A program made the translations under genes and the position numbers. A stretch of DNA of 5,267 nt from Dietzia timorensis (GTDB lineage Bacteria; Actinomycetota; Actinomycetes; Mycobacteriales; Mycobacteriaceae): contig NZ_DYXM01000095.1 of NCBI RefSeq assembly GCF_020742175.1, positions 1 through 5,267 of the forward strand, in the 5' to 3' direction. Under the pieces are notes generated by a model, which worked only from the letters and a program-made list of their open reading frames with translations, was not told the origin of the DNA and ran no database searches. Positions 1 to 5,267 of the stretch are shown piece by piece. Positions within the stretch are counted from its first letter, which is position 1; each line of letters begins with the position of its first letter.

Positions 1-78
1 GACGCCCAGTTCGGCGTCGAGACCATGTGTGTCGGTGGCGGCCAGGGCATGGCCATGGTGCTCGAGCGCCTGAGCTAG
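1..78 (+). CDS. Thiolase (acetyl-CoA acetyltransferase type), C-terminal end only
   Basis: Only the last 25 codons and a TAG stop are present; the gene begins upstream of the window. The peptide ends in a Cys-x-Gly-Gly-Gly-x-Gly stretch (CVGGGQG) followed by a short hydrophobic segment and a Glu-Arg. This is the usual ending of thiolases (thiolase II / acetyl-CoA acetyltransferase), where the Cys of this motif is the acid/base catalytic cysteine. The family condenses or cleaves acyl-CoA and acetyl-CoA in the cytoplasm, in fatty-acid or acetoacetyl-CoA metabolism. Which thiolase it is, and its substrate, cannot be told from the tail. A strong terminator starts 18 bp after the stop, so this is the last gene of its transcript. 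Confidence is good for the family and absent for the exact member. Confidence 0.85.
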   Translation, partial: DAQFGVETMCVGGGQGMAMVLERLS

Positions 79-96
79 TCCACTTCGGTTTTCTAC

Positions 97-148
97 ACGG
101 CGCCGCCCGTGCCCCGCGCTTCAGCTGGGCACGGGCGGCGCCGTTTTT
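97..148 (+). terminator. Strong rho-independent terminator after the thiolase gene
   Basis: A perfect inverted repeat of 18 bp has arms at 97-114 and 127-144 around a 12-nt loop. It is very G/C-rich and is followed directly by a run of five T (144-148). This is a classic intrinsic terminator for the plus-strand thiolase transcript. The opposing FUSC-like gene has its stop codon at 149-151, directly against the T run. In the minus direction the same hairpin would form but is followed by no clear U tract, so termination is expected mainly for the plus strand. The hairpin may still protect the 3' end of the minus transcript. Confidence 0.93.
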
Positions 149-1270
149 CTATGTACGCTCGCGCGCGTTGCGCGACGACGCCACGTCGTCGACAACGACG
201 ACGATGTGTCGCACGCTGGTGATCAGGGAACCGTACAGCGTCCAGGACATCGGATCGATTTCCTCGTTCTTTGCCATAGTCACCGACAGATCGGTGAGAC
301 GATCGTAAAGCGGGCTGACATCCGCATCCGGATCAGAGATTGCCCGTCCCGTGTCGCCGACGATATGTGCCCATTGCGAACGGAATCGCTCGTCCCAGTT
401 TTTGTGTCCCTGCGTTGCCTCGCGGAGAGTTCGTGCCAGGTGGAGAAGGTGGGAAACGCCCTCGTTGGCGCGCGAAAGGATGTCTTCGTATCCCGCGATC
501 GATTGCGAATCCTTGGGGGTGCCGGCGCGCGTGGCCGGCCCGAACGCGCCGGAGCGCATGCGGGGATTCCCCCTCCGCGATTCCCGCGCAAAATAGACCA
601 CCTCCCACGCCGAGTCCAGCTCGGAGGCGATGGATTCGCATTCCTCGAACCACGTATCCGCCTTGTCCGTTTCCCACGATCTGGAGAACTCCTCGGCCAC
701 GCTCACGAGCACCTTGCCCATGCGTTCGTTGACATTGTCGACATACCTTGCTGCTTGTCTTTCTCGCAGCGGCGGGATGATCACCAGGTTGACCAGAACG
801 CCGGCTCCCACGCCAACAGCCACTTCGAATATGCGGTCGATCAGCAGTGGAGCTTGCTCACCGAAGCCGCTTCCGAGAACGAAGATGGCCGTCGTGGCAA
901 TCGCTATCCCCTCTTCGCGAAGCCACGACAGTCTCGCGGCAGCGACACCAATCAAGATCGCCAGGGCGAAACTCCACAAGCTGACGCCGAGGAAGTGACC
1001 GATGAGGAACGACAGTGCGACGCCGAGCACAGAAGCCACCATGGTCTGCACGCCGCGAACGAGTGAACGGTGCACTGTCGCATGAACCGTGAGCAGCGCC
1101 GTCCAGGGCGCCAGGAACGGCAACGATGACTCGAGCAGGGTTACAGCGATCCACCACGCGGCGGCGGCAGCCACAACGGTCTTGAGAATCTGGATGACGT
1201 CGGTCGTGAACTCCGGCCTGCGCCAGAGCGGTTCGCGTTCGTGTATGCGCCCGCCGTTCGAGGATCTCAT
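149..1270 (-). CDS. FUSC / aromatic acid exporter-like integral membrane protein
   Basis: A 373-residue protein with an N-terminal membrane domain and a soluble C-terminal half. About six hydrophobic segments are visible, at roughly residues 24-46, 50-68, 73-94, 96-112, 118-135 and 141-166, the last ending in a Pro-Pro followed by Arg/Glu. The rest (about 170-373) is charged and probably helical and cytoplasmic. This layout, and the look of the paired helices, fits the FUSC / ArAE (aromatic acid exporter, DUF939-like) superfamily, whose studied members export aromatic acids such as p-hydroxybenzoate; the substrate here is unknown. The start ATG overlaps the stop of the upstream 131-residue gene by 4 bp (ATGA). 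Its own ribosome site is weak, which suggests translational coupling. It converges on the thiolase gene. Family confidence is good; function is inferred from the family only. Confidence 0.85.
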   Translation of the reverse strand: MRSSNGGRIHEREPLWRRPEFTTDVIQILKTVVAAAAAWWIAVTLLESSLPFLAPWTALLTVHATVHRSLVRGVQTMVASVLGVALSFLIGHFLGVSLWSFALAILIGVAAARLSWLREEGIAIATTAIFVLGSGFGEQAPLLIDRIFEVAVGVGAGVLVNLVIIPPLRERQAARYVDNVNERMGKVLVSVAEEFSRSWETDKADTWFEECESIASELDSAWEVVYFARESRRGNPRMRSGAFGPATRAGTPKDSQSIAGYEDILSRANEGVSHLLHLARTLREATQGHKNWDERFRSQWAHIVGDTGRAISDPDADVSPLYDRLTDLSVTMAKNEEIDPMSWTLYGSLITSVRHIVVVVDDVASSRNARERT

Positions 1271-1662
1271 GCGTTGCCCGATGTATCCGATCCGGCTGTG
1301 AGGTCGGGGAAAAACCCATCGGGGAACTCCGCTTTGAGCGCGGCGTGCTGTCCAGTCAAGGCAGATTCGGCAAGGAGCTCGAGAGTGGCACGTACGAGTC
1401 GCTCCATCTCTTCGCCATGCGCCGCCCCGTACAGTGCCGAAGCACGGTCGAGGAAGCTGCGAAGATTAGGCTCCGCCGTCACGTCGGTGACTTTCCTTTT
1501 CTGTCGCGTATGAGCGCTCTCGGCCTGGGAGGCGAGCTCACCTGCAACTTTACGAGAAGTTCTCGACCCGATGTCTTGTGCCACAAAGAGTTCCGATTCC
1601 CTCGGCATGTCGGGATCCGATTCTGCGTCGAGACCGATTTCTGAGTTCATCATCCACCCCAC
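1267..1662 (-). CDS. Hypothetical small protein, first gene of the FUSC-like unit
   Basis: I do not recognise this 131-residue protein. It has no signal peptide or membrane segment. The first 60 residues are polar and acidic and then Lys/Arg-rich (about 52-58). Residues 65-112 look like one or two amphipathic helices rich in Leu, Ala and Glu. The C-terminus has a Phe-Pro-Asp-Gly-Phe-Phe-Pro patch (113-119) and then a flexible tail. The longest frame begins with GTG at 1662, preceded by a purine-rich AGAAAG about 8 nt upstream; ATG codons at 1653 and 1650 are in-frame alternatives. The gene is supported as real by its 4-bp stop/start overlap with the FUSC-like gene and by its leading position in that unit. 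A cytoplasmic partner or regulator of the transporter is possible but not shown by any motif. Confidence 0.72.
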   Translation of the reverse strand: MGWMMNSEIGLDAESDPDMPRESELFVAQDIGSRTSRKVAGELASQAESAHTRQKRKVTDVTAEPNLRSFLDRASALYGAAHGEEMERLVRATLELLAESALTGQHAALKAEFPDGFFPDLTAGSDTSGNA

Positions 1663-1741
1663 TGAGACATCTTTCTACCTCACCGCGTCGAACACGGCGC
1701 GATCGATACGTCAACACCGTAGACCGAGAACGGATGTAGTT

Positions 1742-1761
1742 CTTCACCCTTATGGGTGAAG
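1742..1761. promoter_or_regulatory. Perfect 8+8 bp palindrome, candidate operator
   Basis: The arms CTTCACCC (1742-1749) and GGGTGAAG (1754-1761) are exact inverted copies around the 4-nt spacer TTAT. The repeat sits about 80 bp upstream of the FUSC-like unit's start and 165 bp upstream of ectD, and a TTGACG hexamer follows 2 bp after it on the plus strand. Its size and symmetry fit a dimeric repressor or activator site. Four T follow the right arm, so a small RNA hairpin (a weak terminator of an unseen plus-strand transcript) is the alternative. I do not match it to a known regulator's consensus, and I see no second copy in the window. Confidence 0.45.
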
Positions 1762-1914
1762 TTTTGACGCCGACGCTGCCCTACCGTGAGGCGTAGTCAG
1801 CCCCTTCCGGAGCTGAGACAAAAGGCGCGAGGAACGTCCAGCCAGTCGGTGTAGGCGCTTCTGCGCGCACGATGAGCATGCGCAACCAAGAAGAGCTATG
1901 ACCACAGCGTATGC

Positions 1915-1922
1915 GGAAAGGA
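1915..1922 (+). promoter_or_regulatory. Ribosome binding site deciding the ectD start
   Basis: GGAAAGGA lies 3-4 nt before the ATG at 1926. The in-frame ATG at 1911 has no comparable purine tract at a proper distance, so 1926 is preferred. The spacing is slightly short. Confidence 0.5.
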
Positions 1923-1925
1923 TCA

Positions 1926-2894
1926 ATGCATACACACGATTCGCCAGAAGACAGCAGCGACAACTCGCACCTGCAGGTCAACGAGTCTCGGATCGACTTC
2001 TACCCGACGCGCTCGTCTGCGAAGCGGGACCACCTCGGTCGCATGGCGTGGAAAGAGCGTTCGGTGCCGACGGTGTGGTCCGACGAAGACTCCCGGTTCT
2101 CGCCGCCAACGGGCTTCGACGTTTCGGGGCATAGTAAACGCGGGTACACCATTCAACCCGGACTACTGGCCCCGGCGGAAGTACAGAAGTATTGGTCGGA
2201 GCTCAATCGTCTCATCGCCCGGTCGTCCGATACCGACGATCCACGGGTAATCCGAGAACCCGACTACGGGGACGTCCGCTCGATCTTCGACGTTCACAAG
2301 ACCTCCGCGGAAATCGCCGCCCTCGCAGTGGACCCGCGAGTGCTCGACACGGCACGATTCCTCCTCGGTTCCGAGGTATACCTCCACCAGAGCCGCATCA
2401 ATTTCATGCCTGGGTTCGCAGGTAGCGGCTTTTATTGGCACTCGGATTTCGAAACCTGGCATGCCGAAGACGGCCTACCGTCCCCACGCGCTGTCAGCCT
2501 CTCGGTAGCGCTCACCGATAACTACGCGTTCAACGGTGGCCTGATGGTTATCCCCGGGTCGCACCGATACTTCATTCCAGGCCAAGGGAACACACCCAAC
2601 AACAACGTGGAAACCTCTCTCGTTCGCCAAGAAGTTGGCACCCCGGCTCAAGATGACGTCACCGAATTGACCGCAGAGTTCGGTATCGACCAGTTCACCG
2701 GAGCCGCAGGAGCTGGCTTATGGTTCGATTCGAACATCATGCACGGTTCGGGCAATAACATCACTCCGTACCCTCGCTCGAACATATTCTTGGTGTTCAA
2801 TAGCGTTGCCAATGCGCCGCACGAACCATTCGAAAGCTCCTGGCGTCGACCCGAACATATCGCGGCAACCGCGGTCGAACCGCTCCGTCGATAG
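1926..2894 (+). CDS. ectD: Ectoine 5-hydroxylase (ThpD/EctD family), Fe(II)/2-oxoglutarate dioxygenase
   Basis: This cytoplasmic enzyme would convert ectoine to 5-hydroxyectoine, a compatible solute made under salt or heat stress, using O2, Fe(II) and 2-oxoglutarate. From the ATG at 1926 it has 322 residues, close to the usual ~300. It carries the hallmark EctD signature FYWHSDFETWHAEDGLP (about residues 169-185), with iron ligands His172 and Asp174. The third ligand is His273 in MHGSGNNITP, and Arg284 in the following PRSN is the expected 2-oxoglutarate anchor. The segments HQSRIN (about 154-159) and VFNSV (about 290-294) are also typical. No active-site residue seems lost. An ATG at 1911 would add five residues but has a poorer ribosome site. 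No ectA, ectB or ectC is adjacent; the next gene is a regulator in a different-looking module, 105 bp on. Activity on a related substrate cannot be excluded, but the signature strongly favours true EctD. Confidence 0.9.
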   Translation: MHTHDSPEDSSDNSHLQVNESRIDFYPTRSSAKRDHLGRMAWKERSVPTVWSDEDSRFSPPTGFDVSGHSKRGYTIQPGLLAPAEVQKYWSELNRLIARSSDTDDPRVIREPDYGDVRSIFDVHKTSAEIAALAVDPRVLDTARFLLGSEVYLHQSRINFMPGFAGSGFYWHSDFETWHAEDGLPSPRAVSLSVALTDNYAFNGGLMVIPGSHRYFIPGQGNTPNNNVETSLVRQEVGTPAQDDVTELTAEFGIDQFTGAAGAGLWFDSNIMHGSGNNITPYPRSNIFLVFNSVANAPHEPFESSWRRPEHIAATAVEPLRR

Positions 2895-2925
2895 CCGCCC
2901 CGATCGCGACGGTCTCCGCATGGGG

Positions 2926-2972
2926 ACGGTTGCATAGCGAGCCCCGGGCGGAGCGCACGTCGAACCGTTTTT
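2926..2972 (+). terminator. Possible weak terminator after ectD
   Basis: A 6-bp outer stem (ACGGTT at 2926-2931 with AACCGT at 2963-2968) encloses a long G/C-rich interior and runs into five T (2968-2972). The interior does not pair cleanly, so this is a weak call. If real, it would separate ectD from the regulator gene that starts at 3000. A second small stem (GTCTCC/GGGGAC, 2912-2927, one G-U pair) lies just before and competes with it. Confidence 0.25.
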
Positions 2973-2999
2973 CCGGCTTCCCACACGTAGGATTTCTGT

Positions 3000-3641
3000 A
3001 TGAGTGCGATCAGAGTAGCCCTCGTCAATGATTACGACATCGTCGTGCAAGGCCTCAGAGCAATGTTGCGACGCTACGAGGGTCGAATCGAGTTCGTGGA
3101 ACTGAGCGTTGATAATCACGTCGACTCGTACGCCGACATCGCTCTCTACGATTCGTTCGCGAGCCCACGGTCGTCCCCCCAACGTTCGGCGGCAATAGCG
3201 GACAATTCTCGTGTCGGGAAGGCGGTGCTCTACTCGTGGGAAATCGGTCAGTCGGAGATCGCTGAAGCTCTAGCGAGAGGCGTCGCCGGATACATTTCCA
3301 AGACCACGCCGGCACACCAGATGGTCGAGGCGATCGAGGCTATCCACCGCGGCGACGAGCCCGTCCACAATACCCCTGGCAGGCTGCAGGCGAACTACGG
3401 CGATTGGCCGGGCCGGGAAGAGGGTCTCACCCAACGTGAAGCTGAGATCCTCGCGTTGATCACCCAGGGGTTCAGCAACGAGGAAATCGCCCGGCACGCA
3501 AATATCACCATCAACTCGGTCAAAACGTACATTCGCAGCTGCTACCGACGGATTGGGGTGTCCCGGCGCGCCCAGGCCGTCCTTTGGGGAGTACAGCACG
3601 GGTTTCTCCCTGATCACGCCGATGAGCAACAGCCGTCCTAA
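3000..3641 (+). CDS. NarL/LuxR-type response regulator with atypical receiver
   Basis: A 213-residue transcription factor with an N-terminal receiver (about 4-120) and a C-terminal LuxR/GerE helix-turn-helix (about 143-203). The HTH is textbook: LTQREAEILALITQGFSNEEIA, then the recognition part around ITINSVKTYIRSCYRRIGV (split here at residue 169). The receiver keeps the likely phosphoacceptor Asp51 (in IALYDSFA), a Ser at the switch position (Ser79) and the conserved Lys101 (GYISK). The acidic pair that binds Mg2+ is Asn10-Asp11 instead of two acidic residues, and the usual D-L-x-M-P after the phospho-Asp is missing. It may thus be phosphorylated poorly or respond to another signal. No histidine kinase is in view. 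The ATG at 3000 has a TAGGA site 7-8 nt upstream. It ends 46 bp before the SbnA-like gene and is a likely local regulator of that operon, perhaps also of ectD (inference). Confidence 0.88.
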   Translation: MSAIRVALVNDYDIVVQGLRAMLRRYEGRIEFVELSVDNHVDSYADIALYDSFASPRSSPQRSAAIADNSRVGKAVLYSWEIGQSEIAEALARGVAGYISKTTPAHQMVEAIEAIHRGDEPVHNTPGRLQANYGDWPGREEGLTQREAEILALITQGFSNEEIARHANITINSVKTYIRSCYRRIGVSRRAQAVLWGVQHGFLPDHADEQQPS

Positions 3642-3658
3642 TGCAAGGGGCTGTTGTT
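3625..3658 (+). other. Hairpin spanning the regulator's stop codon
   Basis: CAACAGCC (3627-3634) pairs exactly with GGCTGTTG (3649-3656), and a G-U and an A-U pair extend the stem to 10 bp. The 14-nt loop contains the TAA stop of the regulator (3639-3641). No T run follows, so it is not a standard terminator. It could affect read-through or translation of the SbnA-like gene, or be a protein-binding site, or be chance. Confidence 0.35.
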
Positions 3659-3670
3659 GCCACAGTTCAA

Positions 3671-3677
3671 GAAAGGA
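3671..3677 (+). promoter_or_regulatory. Ribosome binding site supporting a TTG start
   Basis: GAAAGGA ends 10 nt before the TTG at 3688. It is the best Shine-Dalgarno match near the 5' end of the SbnA-like gene; the in-frame ATGs at 3553 and 3622 have none comparable. Confidence 0.5.
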
Positions 3678-3687
3678 CTCTGCCGCT

Positions 3688-4704
3688 TTGCCCGACTATC
3701 CCACATTCCACGGAGTACTCGACACGATCGGCGCTACGCCCCTGATTCGGTTAGACCGTATTTATGACCGGCCCGAAACGGACGTCTGGGCCAAACTCGA
3801 AGGTGTTAATCCGGGAGGCAGCGCCAAAGATCGCACGGCTGCCGCCTTATTCGCCGATGCGACGGAAAACGGACGTTTGATCGACGTCGACTCAATAATC
3901 GAATCGACCTCGGGCAATCTCGGTATCGCGCTTGCGCGCCAAGCCCTGCTCGCGGGATTGAAGTTCCATTGTGTCGCAGACCCCAACATCAATCAGCCCA
4001 CCAAGAAGACGATGCAAGCGCTCGGGGCCACGATCCATGTCGTCAATGAGCCGGACCCGACGACCGGCGACTGGCTGACGGCGAGGAAAGCTATGGTCGA
4101 CAGACTGCTGAAGGAAATCCCGAGGTCGGCCACATTCGATCAATATGCGAACCGCGCGGCGTTCTCCGCACATTCGGACGGGACCATGCGCGAAATCGTG
4201 GACGCTCTCGGGGTGCCTCCGGACTTTCTGCTCGTAGCGATGAGTACGACGGGGACGATCGGCGGTTGCCGCCAATACTTACGGCGCATCGACGCCCCGA
4301 CACGCGTTATCGGTGTTGACGCCGAGGGTTCAGTACTGTTTGGGGGAAAGCGGGGACCCCGAACACTCCCCGGCTTCGGCGCCGGGACCGAACCGGAACT
4401 TGCCTCGCACGCACAACCGCATGAGGTCGTACGGATTTCCGAGATCGACTCGATCGTAGGAGCGAGGAAGCTCGCGCGAAGTGAGGGGATTCTCCCGGGT
4501 GCCTCGGGAGGCGCAGTCATCTCCGCGCTCGATCAGTTTCTCCCCACAATTCCTCCTGGCTCCACGGTTGCAGTGGTCCTCCACGATCTCGGCCATGCCT
4601 ATCTCGACACTGTGTACGACGACGAATGGGTCCAGGACACGATCGGCGTGACCCCGGCAGAATTGGCGGAACTGGTATCCCGCCAGATCGGCAGATACTC
4701 ATGA
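3688..4704 (+). CDS. sbnA: SbnA-like PLP-dependent synthase (N-(2-amino-2-carboxyethyl)-L-glutamate synthase family)
   Basis: A fold-type II PLP enzyme of the cysteine synthase superfamily. It most resembles SbnA, which joins O-phospho-L-serine and L-glutamate to give ACEGA, the precursor of L-2,3-diaminopropionate in staphyloferrin B. Counting from the TTG at 3688 (338 residues; SbnA is about 326), the PLP lysine is Lys47 in NPGGSAKDR. The substrate loop IESTSGNLGIALA starts near 71 and the phosphate-binding STTGTIGG is at 186-193. The SbnA-type blocks VDAEGSVLFGGK (about 210-221) and LPGFGAGTEPEL (about 227-238) follow, then YLDTVYDDEW near 305-314. The open frame extends back to 3553, but that part overlaps the regulator gene and is Cys/Ser-rich without family likeness; a GAAAGGA site supports 3688, with ATG 3622 as alternative. 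One odd point is HDLG where SbnA has PDRG. The stop overlaps the next start (ATGA). A cysteine or cystathionine synthase is less likely. Confidence 0.85.
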   Translation: MPDYPTFHGVLDTIGATPLIRLDRIYDRPETDVWAKLEGVNPGGSAKDRTAAALFADATENGRLIDVDSIIESTSGNLGIALARQALLAGLKFHCVADPNINQPTKKTMQALGATIHVVNEPDPTTGDWLTARKAMVDRLLKEIPRSATFDQYANRAAFSAHSDGTMREIVDALGVPPDFLLVAMSTTGTIGGCRQYLRRIDAPTRVIGVDAEGSVLFGGKRGPRTLPGFGAGTEPELASHAQPHEVVRISEIDSIVGARKLARSEGILPGASGGAVISALDQFLPTIPPGSTVAVVLHDLGHAYLDTVYDDEWVQDTIGVTPAELAELVSRQIGRYS

Positions 4705-5267
4705 AAATCGCCATTGTGGGCGGGGGCCCACGAGGATTGTGGGCGTGCGAAACGTTGACGCAGCGGTGCCGCGAGTACGGCGCACACGTAGAGGTCGATC
4801 TCTACGAACCTGGTCGCCCAGGTGCCGGGTCTGTCTATCGCTCCGATCAACCGGACTATTGGCGTCTCAACGTCGACGCCTCGTTGCTACGTACGTGCCT
4901 CGGATCCTTCACCGAATGGCGCGAGGACCAAGGCTACTCCACTGAACACTTCCCGCCTCGCCGGGAGGTCGGGGACTTCCTATCGGCGTCCTGGACGCAT
5001 CTTTTGGCCACTCTTCCGCCGCACATGTGGCTGACCCACCGCCGCGCGGTCGTCGAAGATATACGCAAGAATGACGACGGAGCGTGGGTGGTCCAAGGCC
5101 GTCCATACGACGAGGTGCTTATCGCCACCGGCCACGCCCACTCCTGGCCGGGATCGCTGCACCTCTTGCATCCATCGCCTCGAATCCCGATCCTCAACGC
5201 GCTCTCCCCCAACCATCTCGATTCCATTCCCGCTGGTTCGGTGGTAGCAATTCGCGGAGCCGCGCTG
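4701..5267 (+). CDS. FAD/NAD(P)-binding protein (NAD_binding_9-like), N-terminal part
   Basis: The first 189 codons are present; the frame is open to the window's end. It starts at an ATG overlapping the SbnA-like stop by 4 bp, so the two are almost surely co-translated. Residues 1-13 are a Rossmann strand with the dinucleotide motif GGGPRG (7-12). An acidic residue, Glu36 in LYEPG, ends the second strand, as for binding the FAD ribose. A second conserved patch, LNVDAS (56-61), and the VLIATGHAHSWP segment (139-150) follow. The last visible residues (VVAIRGAAL, 181-189) look like the start of a second nucleotide-binding strand. This order fits the FAD-NAD(P)-binding NAD_binding_9 type found in actinobacterial metabolic clusters. 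Its reaction is unknown. From context it probably acts on the product of the SbnA-like enzyme or on a later intermediate. It is not an SbnB homologue by any motif I see. Confidence 0.8.
   Translation, partial: MKIAIVGGGPRGLWACETLTQRCREYGAHVEVDLYEPGRPGAGSVYRSDQPDYWRLNVDASLLRTCLGSFTEWREDQGYSTEHFPPRREVGDFLSASWTHLLATLPPHMWLTHRRAVVEDIRKNDDGAWVVQGRPYDEVLIATGHAHSWPGSLHLLHPSPRIPILNALSPNHLDSIPAGSVVAIRGAAL

Larger units (their letters stand above)
1663..1925. other. Divergent intergenic region between the FUSC-like unit and ectD
   Basis: About 260 bp separate the two divergent starts, and no convincing gene is seen. The region must hold the promoters for both sides, but no good -35/-10 pair could be found on either strand. 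Isolated TTGACG hexamers occur at 1764-1769 (plus) and at 1714-1709 (minus), each without a clear -10 at 16-18 bp. The clear element is the palindrome at 1742-1761. Short frames that cross this region in other phases have no family resemblance. Confidence 0.6.

Noticed and set aside
97..148. The terminator as a bidirectional one also ending the FUSC-like transcript
   Set aside because: On the minus strand the hairpin is followed by a sequence without a U run, so only the plus-strand direction is supported.
206..1066. A 286-codon plus-strand open frame opposite the FUSC-like gene
   Set aside because: It lies entirely antisense to a gene with clear membrane segments and family likeness. Its own product is low in hydrophobics and rich in Arg/His/Asp with no recognisable motif, as expected for a high-GC shadow frame.
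858..1319. A 153-codon minus-strand frame overlapping the FUSC-like gene and the small gene upstream
   Set aside because: It is a shifted-phase shadow of the membrane domain, very rich in Arg and His, and crosses the well-supported ATGA junction.
1764..1769. TTGACG as a -35 box for ectD
   Set aside because: No acceptable -10 hexamer lies 16-18 bp downstream (the positions read TGAGGC or GAGGCG), so a promoter was not called.
1898..2134. A 78-codon plus-strand frame starting just ahead of ectD, with an AAGAAGAG purine tract before its ATG
   Set aside because: It overlaps ectD in another phase for most of its length, and the Arg-rich product has no domain. A short leader peptide role cannot be excluded but nothing supports it.
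3688..4704. Ordinary cysteine synthase (CysK/CysM) or cystathionine beta-synthase
   Set aside because: The general fold motifs are shared, but the GSVLFGGK, LPGFGAGTEPEL and YLDTVYDDEW blocks match the SbnA type. The neighbours also show no sulfur metabolism gene.

Overview
The window reads as chromosomal DNA of a moderately high-GC actinobacterium. The grounds are codon use rich in G/C at third positions, GTG/TTG alternative starts, an actinobacterial-type ectoine hydroxylase, and an atypical NarL/LuxR regulator of a kind I associate with that phylum. The genus cannot be fixed from the sequence. No tRNA, rRNA, CRISPR array, transposase or prophage gene was seen.

Left part (1-1662): the last 25 codons of a thiolase (acetyl-CoA acetyltransferase type) end at 78 and are followed by a very strong intrinsic terminator. 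On the opposite strand, converging on it, is a two-gene unit: a 131-residue protein of unknown function whose stop overlaps by 4 bp the start of a FUSC/aromatic-acid-exporter-like membrane protein. A divergent intergenic region (1663-1925) holds a perfect 8+8 bp palindrome, the best operator candidate in the window.

Right part (1926-5267, all on the plus strand): an ectoine 5-hydroxylase (ectD), a NarL-type response regulator with a degenerate receiver, an SbnA-like PLP enzyme, and the first 189 residues of an FAD/NAD(P)-binding protein that runs off the end. The SbnA family makes N-(2-amino-2-carboxyethyl)-L-glutamate on the way to L-2,3-diaminopropionate. The last two genes overlap by 4 bp (ATGA), and the regulator ends only 46 bp before the proposed SbnA-like start. 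Regulator, SbnA-like enzyme and flavoprotein therefore look like the front of one operon, probably for a small siderophore- or antibiotic-like metabolite.

The point of most interest is the combination. An ectD gene without ectABC beside it stands next to a diaminopropionate-type module. In that module the expected SbnB dehydrogenase is, at least within view, replaced by a translationally coupled flavoprotein. Whether ectD belongs to this pathway or is only a neighbour cannot be decided from the window.
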